A program made the translations under genes and the position numbers. A DNA stretch of 64,000 nucleotides from Phlegmacium glaucopus. Lineage: Eukaryota; Basidiomycota; Agaricomycetes; Agaricales; Cortinariaceae. Location of the stretch: the NCBI GenBank assembly GCA_015039465.1, contig MU130497.1, positions 1-64,000 of the forward strand, given 5' to 3'. Shown piece by piece: positions 54,578 to 64,000 of the stretch. The notes beneath the pieces are model-generated. The model was given only the letters and a program-made list of their open reading frames with translations. It was not told the DNA's origin and did not search any database. Position 1 is the first letter of the stretch, and the number at the start of each line of letters is the position of its first letter.

Positions 54578-55033
54578 TTACAATGGTGATTTGTAAGCAT
54601 TATTGAGTAAGCTAAATCTCCGATCGGCTCTAACGGCCAGTTGCTGCCACATTGCCTGTTTGCGTTTGGCATATGCGGTGACCCCGGGGGTACTGCACGA
54701 ATGCATACCCCACTTTTGACGATTGTAGGCAAAAAATGCCACAGTCCACTGCATCTCATATCTAGTTAATGTAACCTCCTCCTGCCATCTCATGAGTTGG
54801 GCTCAAGCACGAAGCCAATGGACTCGTTGAACTATTGAAAAGTTAATAACGATCAAGTATAATATGACAATGACTTGCATTCCAAGACACTGTCATCGGC
54901 ACCGGCAGTCAAGTCAGCAGCTAAGCCTAGGCGATGACCTCCTGCTGTTTGCCAAATCCAGGAGAGTTTTAGTTGTGTGGATCCTGGTTCATTGGGATTG
55001 ATAATTGCCGTGCTGGCCTTCACATGGACGACT
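54578..55033 (-). pseudogene. KDZ transposase, C-terminal part in normal orientation
   Basis: Kyakuja-Dileera-Zisupton (KDZ) transposases are cut-and-paste enzymes. On the minus strand this reads VHVKASTAIINPNEPGSTQL (from 55,033), LSWIWQTAGGHR, then after an intron QRVHWLRA, a TGA in place of arginine, AQLMRWQEEVTLTRYEMQWT, VAFFAYNRQKWGMHS and AYAKRKQAMWQQLAVRAD, with the stop near 54,578. This is the conserved C-terminal helical region of the family. The remainder of the gene should lie to the right on the same strand, but there the DNA is written in reversed order (next entry). Confidence 0.72.
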
Positions 55034-56836
55034 TACCTACCTACTAGGATACGCCGTACACGGAATTATAGGTAGTGTAAGTGTCAAGGTCGACTAAGTC
55101 TCTCTGTCTACCCACATATTTACACACAAACAACGGCTACCGTTGAAGTTCCGGCTAGTACAGGCCGTCTTCTTACGTCGTCCGTTACACACCGATAGTC
55201 TCCCGTCACCCTACTAAGGTTTCTTACTCCTTATACGTAGCAAAGACTTTAGGCGTTAACTTTCCGAGTACCATACACGTAGTACTCTACCGGCCACGGC
55301 CGTAGTTACGAGTAAATAAAATAAATAAACTTTCTTCCGTGGGACACTTTTGTGTAAGTCCCGGTATTACTTGAGGAACGTCCGTAGGTTTCGTACGCTA
55401 CAGTGTCCACACCATCCGTAACGAACACGGGCCGTGCCGACAATACGTGGGTTACGGGAGCATCTGGAGAAGTTTCCCCTTGTCGTTTTCTTACATCTAA
55501 AACGGAAGGATTTTCGAGATTGCAGTTGGGCTCACCTCGGTCTCGTTCCCCATGAGGACTAAATACTATAACGGACGGTCATAAAGCAAGTAAATGTTCT
55601 GGCCTAGCCGTCGGTGGAGGGTAAGCCGGACCTTCAGCTTCGTCGGTAGCCTGAGAAGGTACAGGTACGTGTGTTTCTGCTCACAAAGAAGGCCATACGG
55701 TGGAGGAAATAGGGTCCCCGGCCACAACAACGGCCACTTTAGAACCTCAGAGAAACCAGGAGAGAGTTAAGGTAAAGTGGGTGACTTACGCACCCCCTGC
55801 CGTTGGGATCGTGTGGCCCGTCTCTACAATCTACTGGTGCGTCGGTTAAGGTTGGTGTTCTTTTACGAGCCGTACCAGTGTTGTGATACGTTTAGCTTGT
55901 CGTGTCGTTAGTTATACGAACTTGTGCGAGTTAGCATGATGGTTTTAGATTGTCAACTCCGCCCTGTCTGTCGTCACCTCTTTACCTCCTCACTATAACT
56001 CTCTCGCCTCCTCTTTGCGGGGGACCTGTAATGTCGTTACCTGTATATGCCACGCTTCAACTTGTGCGTACGTGGCCGTAAGCCGTACGACGGCCGGCCG
56101 TAGTGGCCGCCTGGAGACCCAATGACCTACCTCAATAGAGACCGACAGCTCCTCTTTGTCACTCGTTAAGAAGAGGGTAATTGTACTCGTAAAGCTACTT
56201 GTTGACAGTCCGAGGTTTAGGTTCGTTTCCAGGTTGTTAACCCGGCTCGGTGGCCTTCATGCCTGGCCGTCTGGTAGCTTTTCCTAGCCCTCCCTGATTG
56301 ACGGGAGTACGAAGTCGAGTTCGTTCGCGTCGTTCACCGTCTTCAGTATCTTTAATTACCGGTTGTTCAGTAACTGTGACTGAACACCCTGTAAACCCTA
56401 CTTTAGTAGTTACTTGGTCACGGACGGTCACTACTACGACGAGTTGCCGGACCTGGCCGTAGCCGTGACCGTGGTAGACTGTAGGTGGCCAGTGGATAGC
56501 CGGGATTAGGTTAACTCCTAGTTCATGAGTGTGATGGCAGGTTACCGTTGTGATCGCGTCACATAGCACTTGAACTCACAAGGGTAGCGTAACGTCAACG
56601 ACTTGTGGTGAACTTGGTTTAAACTTTGGAGTAACGACTCTTTTCGAAGGTCAAAAGAGTACAGTAAGCGTAAAGCGGTGCATTTCCACAATGCTGTGCT
56701 AGGTCCCGTCGTCAATTCTTTGATTTATACGTCTAACGGGATGTGACGGCTCACATAAGGGCTACGGCCCGTGCACAGAACCGGGATCCACGGCTCGGCC
56801 GCTGAGTCCGGGCCGACTCTGACGAGGCCGGACTGC
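55034..56836. other. KDZ transposase body written in reversed base order
   Basis: No normal frame codes here. Taking the plain complement of the given strand and reading left to right gives a KDZ transposase with introns: RDRWVYKCVFVADGNFKADH (about 55,100-55,160), DVTGVVGIACARHGC (55,398-55,442), YDIACQYF (55,563-55,586), GLFHVHAHKDECFFRYATSF (about 55,650-55,710), FIPGAGVVAGE, LWSSLNSISPTE, ATLAHRAEMLDDHAANSNHK (55,801-55,860). It ends ARLRLLRPD at 56,836. That end joins in sense to VHVKAST at 55,033. The reading is nearly free of stops outside plausible introns. So base order is reversed but bases are not complemented. Confidence 0.85.
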
Positions 56837-56861
56837 AAAAAAAAAAAAAAAAAAAAAAAAA
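56837..56861. other. Exactly 25 A: probable gap placeholder
   Basis: A run of 25 A lies between the two reversed segments. On its left the reversed KDZ gene stops in mid-reading; on its right begins the reversed copy of the 52,030-52,506 repeat. A padded assembly gap is the simplest reading. Confidence 0.6.
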
Positions 56862-57271
56862 CGGTCACACAGCGCATGGCCACATACTCACGGCCACACA
56901 GGTACGGCTACACATACGGCCGCATACGTCGACTACACATACCACATACGGCTTAATGGATACGGCCACACATACGGCCGCATACGTCGGCTACACATAC
57001 CACATACGGCCACATAGGTACGGCCACACATACGGCCACATAGGTACGGCCACACATACGGCCACCATATCTACGGCCAACTGGTCGACTACATTAGTGT
57101 GGCCCCCACCTAGACTTTGACCGTCAGCCCGCGTCCGTCGACGACAACGGCCACGGTCCAAGCTGAGTCCCACCGCCATGTTTTGCGTCCACTGACCTTA
57201 GAAAGTTTGATCTATCGTAAAAGCTGACGTGACATCTCGTAATGCTCTCTGTTTTTGAAACATGTTTATTT
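56862..57271. repeat. Mirror-image (reversed, not complemented) copy of 52034-52506
   Basis: Reading this segment from right to left, base by base, reproduces 52034-52506 with a few substitutions and fewer minisatellite units. For example, positions 57,181-57,240 read backwards match 52,068-52,127 at nearly every base. The reverse complement does not match. The segment is followed directly at 57,272 by the correctly oriented continuation of the same repeat. Confidence 0.9.
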
Positions 57272-57734
57272 GCTGGTGCCCCAGGGTGCACTAGGCACCA
57301 GCACTCTTATTCCTGGCATCATGGCCGGCACCTCACATCAGCACCATCAGGGCCCTACAATGTTCTCTGGCCTCTACATGTGGGGAATGCCGGTCCTCGG
57401 AAATGTGCCTCTCGGAGGTGTCCTGCGATTTGATCAGGCTGGGAAATGTATTTCTATCATTAGTTTAGATCACCTTAGCCCCCAAGGTACATATACATGT
57501 GCATATACCAGCCCTAGGCCCTTCCTGTGGCCTAGGGATGAGACCGGAGCCGGCAGCGGCATACACAGTCGGCATTCTGAAGGCATTCCTTGAGTCCGTG
57601 GAGCACGGCACACTGTGTATTTCTATATATGGTAGGCGATATTCCTGGATTCGAGGTGTTCCGGGAATGCATACCATACGGCACACTGTGGCCGTTCCGG
57701 GAATCGTACCATACAACACACTGTAGTGTCCTTA
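57272..57734. repeat. Terminal-type repeat copy 2 (normal orientation part)
   Basis: Same orientation as 52507-52974 and almost identical (for example GAGACCGG for GAGAGCGG). Both copies end at GTGTCCTTACCTG, after which they diverge: copy 1 enters the Gag-like gene and copy 2 enters a gypsy gag. Confidence 0.8.
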
Positions 57735-58838
57735 CCTGTGGCCTTTAGCGGAGCTTGCCTTGGCAAGGTTACAGTCAGGAACACGATGTCCCAGCTTGCC
57801 ACAGAAAAGAAAGAGTTTATTATCCATCCGGCGTTGCCTTTCTTGCTGGGTAAGTCTACCCCGCGAGTCCAGCTTGCCTTCTAGATTAGGTTTAGGAGGA
57901 GCAGAAGTGGAAGCCTTACCGGAGTCTGCGGGCTTAGAAGACTTTTGATCTGAAGGCCAAGACTGTTTACCGGAACTGGAAGAAGGATTGGAAGAAGAGG
58001 GTACAGAGGAGGATGAAGAAGGAGTGGAACCCTTTGGAGGGTTTTGGCGTTGCTATGGAGCAGGTTCCTGAGAACATTCTTGCATATGTTCCCAGTAGCA
58101 AGCATCGGCATTTTGAGCTTTTTGACACATCACGGTTAAGGACCGGGGCTTGCCATCACCTTTAGTAATTTCATCCTTGATTCGGGAAGGTAAACCTTCG
58201 TAAAACCAATACCTCAGAGCAGGCTCACCCCAAGTACAGCAGACTGCCAAGGAGTTGAACCGGACTAAGTAATTGGAGATACATTGGCCGTCCTTCATTT
58301 GGAGATTGGTGAGTTCGTGTTCTACGTCGGCGGACTTGTCGTAAGGACCAAAGTTGGACTGAAGTTCGCTGATGAAGAGACCCCAATTTTCAAGCCAAGA
58401 CGGAGGCTCGTTGGTGAGACCGGAAATTCCAGGTTCAAACCATTCCTGAGCAACGTCCTGGAGATAGGACAAAGCAAATGTTACTCGCTTGGAGTCATCT
58501 CGGAATGTGTTGGAAGAGCTCCGGAAATAGAGCCTGCACTAGAAAAGAAAAGCTTTTAGTTTCTTAGGATCCTTACCCATGAAGGGTTCGGGCTCTCTAA
58601 GTCTGCCAGCTGAATCAGACTTGGCTGAAGATTTCCCGAGGGAATTTAAAGCAGAAACGAGTTCATTGATATGAATAGATGAAGACTCAACTTCGTCCAT
58701 AGCCATCCGAGGTTCATTGATAAGACTAGCCTCTTCGACTGCATCGGGAATTGGAGTCTGCCTAGTAGGAGTATTTTCATGGGACATGTTTTGTTGTATT
58801 GGTAATTGAGTTTTGGAAGTTTTGGAGCGAGTTAGCAT
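57735..58838 (-). pseudogene. Gypsy Gag, minus-strand copy
   Basis: The reading starts MLTRSKTSKTQLPIQQNMSH near 58,838, with an intact N-terminal part (EPRMAMDEVESSSIHINELV) that the plus copy has lost. The retrotransposon Gag domain runs through EPEPFMGKDPKKLKAFLF, a TAG in place of glutamine near 58,556, then LQDVAQEWFEPG and LQMKDGQCISNYLVRFN. It ends in the zinc-knuckle region at the junction with the repeat at 57,735. No protease or RT follows, so this is a truncated element. Confidence 0.8.
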
Positions 58839-58865
58839 AGGAGTGGGTGAGAAGTTCAAATATAC

Positions 58866-59426
58866 TGTTAAGTTTAAAACAAGGAAGTCACGTTGGAGTT
58901 ACTCCAGAACAAGTAAGCAGAAAGGACATTGGCCTCAGCATGTGTGCTGTGCCGCCCAGCTCCTAAAGTGTCCTGATTTTGGAACTGGAAGAAGAAGGAA
59001 TAAGACGGAAGACCTTAGTGACTTAGAGGAGGAACAAGAGGAGGAAACAAAGTTGATATTCGAACTGAGGGAAAACATACAAGTTTTGAGTACTTAAATA
59101 AATAAAGGAATAGCAACCGAAATATAAAAGATAAATATAAGTGCTGCGTTCTGCTCCCGTAAAGGTCCTGCATTCTTGGGTGAATAACCCATGGTGGGTA
59201 TGCTGACTGATAGTGGGAAGGATGATGACAAAGAATAGTGGTAGTGGTGAAGAAGTGGTAATGGGTTTGGAGTATAGACAGAGGAACCGGAATGACATGG
59301 AAAAGTCTTGGAGTTGAACATAGGAAGAGTAGTTTGGGATATAAGGGAAGGCACTGTATGGAGTACGGACTACCGGAAACAGCTCCAATGGAGCTGGACC
59401 GGAGTAACATATGATGGAATGTAACA
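58866..59426 (-). mobile_element. 5' LTR of the minus-strand gypsy fragment
   Basis: A 561-bp LTR from TGTTAAG to GTAACA, adjacent to gag in the proper order. It belongs to the same family as the LTRs at 31137, 32779, 35772 and 38011. Confidence 0.85.
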
Positions 59427-59917
59427 TTTGGCTTGAAAAGTGCTGTTGATTGCACTATTTTTCTTGATTCTCCTGATTTTTTTGAGGATTTGCAAAAAAT
59501 TTGAGGGTAGAATTTTTTGTACCTCAATTTGAGGGAAATCAGCTTGTGAAAATCTACTCAAATGGTGCCTATTATGATGTTCCCATGATAAAAAGGGCCA
59601 TATATCATATTGTGACTTGTAGATCTACAGCCAAATATTTTTGTTGACTTTGTTTGTTGTGACTGTATGATGGTCATATAATGTAGGAATTAGGAATTAG
59701 GATATAAATATGAAATCATGCTAGTGCTGTCCTGTCATCCTCCAACAGCTTATCTACATAGTACCACTGAATTACTCATTGAGGCATTGAGGTCATCTGA
59801 GAGAGGGGAATCATACTTCCTGGTGGTCAATGATCAATCAGGTATCTCTGATGATTGCAATTTGTTGTCTCCTTTGTTTGGCAAGGCATGAAATCACATG
59901 TCTATTAAAATCTTATG
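59427..59917. other. Gene-free AT-rich stretch
   Basis: Nothing recognisable is coded. It ends with the 8-bp target duplication ATCTTATG (59910-59917) of the next element. Confidence 0.4.
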
Positions 59918-60445
59918 TAGTGATGGGCAGGGGTACAAGGGTAAGGGTAAGGAGGGTCAGGGTCAGGGTACAGATTTTTTGACCCTTGAAAAACCCTTAC
60001 CCTTCTGGAGGGGTCAGGGTATTTTTGGGAATTTTTATTTCTCTGATATCAGAGTGATCTAACTGTTGTGTATATATAAAATTGACTTTAAATCAGAGAA
60101 AAAGCAATCTAAAGAGGCCTCACTGCTTTCACAACAATCAGTAGCTTAAAATACTAGTCAAACCCTCTCTATTTCATTTAAAATCTATTGCTAAACACCT
60201 TTAACACCCTGAACATGTGTTAAATAATAGCTACTTTGAAGGCTCCTTTGGATTACAAAGTTTGAGGAAGGATTTGGACCAAACCCTTGCACTAAACCCT
60301 GCTGGGGTTTCTTACCCTCCAACCCCTCAGAAACCCTTACCCTTACCCTCCAAAACCCTTACCCTCAGCCAAGGGTAAGGGTTTTTGGAGGGTAAGGGTA
60401 ATGGTCAGCCTAATTCCACCCTGGGGTTACCCTTGACCATCACTA
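59918..60445. mobile_element. Non-autonomous hAT-type element rich in GGGTAA words
   Basis: The ends are TAGTGATGG and CCATCACTA inverted repeats. The flanks are a perfect 8-bp target duplication ATCTTATG (59910-59917 and 60446-60453). Subterminal regions on both sides consist of AAGGGTAAGGGT / ACCCTTACCCTT words. The element is 528 bp with no coding capacity. TAGTGATGG ends and an 8-bp duplication both point to hAT. Confidence 0.88.
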
Positions 60446-60680
60446 ATCTTATGCAGAGGACTGTAAATCCTGGGTGTCTAAGGAGTACATTATTGATTGA
60501 GGGGTGGTGATGTTGATTGATTAATGTTTTTTTTTGATAATGAGTGGAATGAGTGGGTAGGTTGTGGTGTACGATATAAAGAAAAGGATAGGGATTGTTA
60601 GAATATATACCCGGGGTCTATAGTAATTAAATATTGAAAAAGCAAAGGAATGAAAGAAAAAAAAAGGGGCAAAAGGCCGT
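60446..60680. other. Spacer after the hAT element
   Basis: AT-rich DNA just downstream of the tRNA ligase remnant (its 3' flank). No feature is seen. Confidence 0.4.
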
Positions 60681-63015
60681 TCAATTCATCAAACCTTTGA
60701 TTCTTCCATACACAATCAGATCATCCAACTTGATAGATTGGATATTATTTTCCACATTTCCATTTTTCCTCCAATCCTGGACCATCGCCTTTGCTTCTAC
60801 AGCAGGGACCTTTTCTGATTTCGTGCCCACAGTGATATGTAGCCTCTCCTGAACCTCATACGGCAACTTCGATACGAACTCATGACCCTCTTGAACTTCA
60901 TCATCGGAACCTCCAGAAGCAGAACCTTCAAGATCAAAATCTTCAACCATAATCACCATCACGTGTCCATCCCATACCACATTGCTCAATCTTCCTTTAA
61001 AGAGAGGTGTAGTCTTCATCTCATGTAGAGCAGCGCATCGATCCCATAGTTTGCGTTCTTGGTTGATAGAGTTTCTATGTACGATTGTGACATGTGGTTG
61101 TTTGGTTACTCGATTGTCAGCTTTCAGTTTCGTCCAGAAATCTGTGTTCTCGTTTGCCAGGATTGGATCTAGTAGTTCTTCTAGATCCACCTCAGGAAGT
61201 AGACCGTAGTATCGCGTGTCGAGTTTCTTCTTGTCTTTCGGATGGTCAGGCAGGAGCATAACCCTTCACTACATCCAACGCCTCCTGGATCTTCTCATCA
61301 GAAGGCATCTCCAATCCTAATACACTGACACATCCCTGCACGGCTCGTCTAACTGCATCCTCCAGCGACTCTCCGAGTTCCATCTCTACGATGTTATCAA
61401 CCTCGCTGGGAGTGAGCTCTTGGGTAGAGTTGATGAACATCCAAATGACTTCTTCGTGAGATTTGGTACATCAGAAAAAAATAACCTTGGCCTGGCTGGC
61501 TCTGGCTGCCCTGGCCTGCCCTGGCCAGCCCTGAACATCTTTGGCTAGGTTTAAAAATATGAAAAAATGCTAACAAATCACAGAAATATTTATAGCACCC
61601 AATTCCAAAAAAATTAAACAATTACATAAGACAGATGCTGAGATATTAAAGATATTAAAATAATTTAATGTCTTTAATATCTCAGCATCTGTCTTATGTA
61701 ATTGTTTAATTTTTTTGGAATTGGGTGCTATAAATATTTCTGTGCTTTGTTAGCATTTTTTCAGATTTTTAAACCTAGCCAAAGATGTTCAGGGCTGGCC
61801 AGGGCAGGCCAGGGCAGCCAGAGCCAGCCAGGCCAAGGTTATTTTTTTCTGATGTAGATGTGTCTGCACATAGAGATTGATGATTATCGCCACGTTCTTG
61901 GACACGATGGTCGAAGATCCGATGTATTGTAGCGCGGGGTAGATCAAGAGACCAATTGAGAGCGAGGAGACACATGGGGTCAGAGAATTTTGAAGTCGCA
62001 TCTCAAAGAGATTGTCTGTGTTCCTTGAGGTGGTTATTCCTATCGTAGGAGTGATATGAGTGGGAATGTAAAAAAGAAGAGATGAAAAGCATTACTTGTC
62101 TGCGATCACGACATCATGTTTGTGCAAAAGGTCAACTACTTTTTTGATGAATATTGGTGTGGCTTTTTTGGCATGGACATTGTCGCTTTGAGTATGACCG
62201 AATCCAAAAATATGAGCTAGAGCTAAAGAAACCGAGGTTTTGCCTGCTTTTAAAGGAAAGGAAAGGTAAGAAAGGTAGAAAATATATGCAAAAAAGAGAT
62301 TGAAAAAAACGCACCACATCCAGGAATGGCTACAGGTACGATGATCGTCTTGCTAAAAATTTTGTTGGCCACCACAGGTTCTCCAGCCTTCTCATCCACA
62401 GTCCCTAGCTCTTTCACACCCTGCTCTGTTTTTAAAAACTCCAAAAACTTCTCCCTAGTCGCAATAATCCCCTTCCCTTTCGAGTACTCTGTAAACGACG
62501 CTGGATCATTTAAAATCTCCTGTATAACCCATTTGACATACACCTTCGTCTCGGCTCTCTTCATCTTGGACTTAGGAAGGGTTGAAGGTGTCATTGGACC
62601 TTTGGCAGACAACAACAACTTGGTGACCTCTCACCAATTGCAATACATTATGTATGGTTCATCAAATTTGACCTTGAAGAAAAAGGAAGAACCAGGCTTG
62701 TATGGCGATGCAGCTACGTCCCCCCCCTTTCCATTCTTCGATGTGGGTGGTGCGGTGACGTGTGTGCGGACAACAAACCCTTCTACTGCTTCTCCATTCC
62801 ATTCCCCCCTCTCAGCACAACTATTTGTGAAATCTCTAACTTCTTGGATGGTGTTAAGATTTATGGTAGGAGTTTTGATAAAACCCCATTCGTCAGCAAA
62901 AATGTCTATGAGTTCGGTTGAAAGGGTTTTGAATTCCTTGGAGCGTACATTGAGACCGTGTAGATGAAGACCGGTTTTTTCAAGCGGGTATCCGAGAACG
63001 TGAACAAGCAATGAG
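60681..63015 (-). pseudogene. TRL1: tRNA ligase Trl1 copy, inactivated
   Basis: Fungal Trl1 joins tRNA halves after intron removal and has ligase, kinase and phosphodiesterase domains. Here the ligase domain starts only at LLVHVLGYPLEKTGLHLHGL (63,011); the catalytic-lysine half upstream is missing. The kinase P-loop IPGCGKTSVSLALAHIFGFG is split by a normal intron (62,250-62,315). RLLALNWSLD-like sequence lies near 61,960. The phosphodiesterase domain has two HxT-type motifs, HVTIVH (about 61,085-61,100) and RLHITVG (about 60,825-60,845), ending GRIKGLMN. Lesions: TGA at 62631-62633 and at 62003-62005 (both where CGA arginine is expected), a 386-bp element in the kinase/phosphodiesterase linker (61469-61854), and a frameshift near 61,250. 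It is a pseudogene; a working copy must exist elsewhere. Confidence 0.88.
61469..61854. mobile_element. Foldback (hairpin) element inside the tRNA ligase remnant
   Basis: The 386-bp element is an almost perfect inverted repeat: about 185 bp on each side of a centre near 61,662. It begins CATCAGAAAAAAATAACC and ends with the inverse, with TA on both sides. Removing it with one TA restores the reading CADTSTKSHEEVIWMF. The ends resemble those of the 32500-34010 element (CATCAGGAAAAATGA). Short CAGGCCAGGGCAGG words repeat near both ends. Confidence 0.9.
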
Positions 63016-64000
63016 CTACAAATTTGAAGTTGAGTTTTATTGTTGTTTACTGTGGAGTATTAAATAAAATTATGTAATCTATGGTAGTGGCGGTGATATG
63101 ATTTAAATCTGCATAAGCATGGTTTTTGCAAATTTTATCTATTATTTCAGCATGAATATTAATTAATGCACCAATAACTTGTTAATACAACTGATGATTA
63201 AACAAGGGAATTAGAGTTGTCTACCCTACAACTGGTGATTAGACCTATCACTGTGTGACTTAAATGCATATAGTTAACAACTATGGTCAAGGGAGTATTA
63301 TTTGTTATGCTACAAATTGCATGTCTGGATTAAAACCAATAAATCCATGATTATCCTTATAGACTTGGCACATGAAAAGTTAAATAGACATTATTGGGTT
63401 AGCAAATGTCATGTGGTGTGAGTGTGGAGCAACAGAATATTATTAATAAATATTCAGGGGAAGGTTGGTGCCCTAGCAACAGTAGGACTAAAAATAACCA
63501 AAGTGTGATCTGGTGGGAATAGATGATCTGAAATGATCAGGGGTGATCAGCAGGGGTAGTGATCTAAAATTATCAGAACCATGGTTTCCACAGGGGTACA
63601 GTTACCATCAAGAGGGGTGGAAACTACCTAAAACAGTGGAATGAAGCTAAAAATAGGCAACCCCTATCTTTTCAGGCACAAAGAGTGCACATGGTGCCAG
63701 AACCAAAGTAAAGGTACCAGGAACCAGTATATCTATTTTTGGACTATTGTTTATTTTTAAATATGTGAATTGTATAAAATACCCCCAGGACTTTGTAAAT
63801 AGTTAGAAAATTAGATTCTTTCTTTCCCCCCCTCATTTGCAACCTAGTACGGCTCACTGTCTTAGACATTGAGCAAGAACACTTGTTTTTGAGATTTGGG
63901 TATTGAATATTAAAATCAGTTTCTCAGTGTGTTAGTAACTAGTTGTGACTAGTTGTGAATTGTTGAACTTGTATTGAAGTCATAGCAGAAGGCTTAGAGT
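63016..64000. other. AT-rich right edge, probably LTR-like DNA
   Basis: There is no gene. The missing ligase exons are not found here. A TATA-like TGTATAAAATACCCCC (about 63,772) followed by a pyrimidine-rich stretch and GTACGGCTCACTGTCTTAGACA resembles the promoter part of an LTR, perhaps a copia-type one. No second copy is in view, so this stays tentative. Confidence 0.3.

Noticed and set aside
56591..57180. Short frames in the mirror region (for example 56991-57179)
   Set aside because: They are chance readings of DNA written in reversed order; the complement read in the same direction gives the real KDZ protein.
56862..57271. Ordinary inverted repeat with 52034-52506
   Set aside because: The reverse complement does not align; only the plain reversal does, so it is not an inverted repeat in the usual sense.
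63016..64000. Missing 5' exons of the tRNA ligase
   Set aside because: No frame with the expected ligase motifs is readable on either strand; the region is AT-rich and LTR-like.

Overview
The window is genomic DNA from a mushroom-forming basidiomycete (Agaricomycetes). The evidence is many 45-70 bp GT-AG introns, fungal housekeeping orthologues (Set2, Nic96, Trs65, RPA49, Rpc11, Trl1), an SMN orthologue, seven-transmembrane proteins of a type expanded in basidiomycetes, and a KDZ transposase of the kind common in Agaricomycetes. I cannot name the species.

Bases 1-25,300 are a compact, gene-dense housekeeping block. In order it holds RPA49 (-), SET2 (+), a lysine/serine-rich nuclear-type protein (-), a DUF1365 protein (+), an SDE3/MOV10-type RNA helicase (+), TRS65 of TRAPPII (-), RPC11 of RNA polymerase III (-), an Ssh4-like SPRY protein (+), an Hsp20 (-), NIC96/NUP93 (+) and SMN (-). 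Most neighbours are divergent or convergent pairs with little space between them. Start codons are only 38 bp apart for RPC11/SPRY and 80 bp apart for the nuclear protein/DUF1365. The DUF1365 stop and the helicase start overlap as ATGA.

Bases 25,540-31,800 are a tandem duplication of a ~2.7 kb unit carrying a seven-transmembrane receptor-like gene (-). The second unit has been hit by a 609 bp hAT-type element (8-bp target duplication) and by a solo gypsy LTR.

Bases 31,100-60,500 are a nest of transposons. They include a chromodomain gypsy element in pieces (LTR, gag, protease, RT/RNase H, integrase, chromodomain), solo LTRs with target duplications, TA-flanked elements with CATCAGG ends, a second LTR family, a 2.94 kb near-identical tandem copy of the RT region split by a 27-A tract, two gag-like ORFs, a gene with repeated DWSSASE motifs, and a KDZ transposase. 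The most striking feature lies at about 55,034-57,271. This segment is written in reversed base order without complementing, on both sides of a tract of exactly 25 A. Read as the plain complement, left to right, it encodes a KDZ transposase whose C-terminus lies in normal orientation just to the left. Ordinary recombination cannot produce this, so an assembly or gap-closing fault is the likely cause.

Bases 60,681-63,015 hold a dead tRNA ligase (TRL1) copy. It has lost its N-terminal half, carries two CGA-to-TGA nonsense codons and a frameshift, and is split by a 386 bp perfect-hairpin element. The last kilobase is AT-rich, LTR-like DNA without genes.
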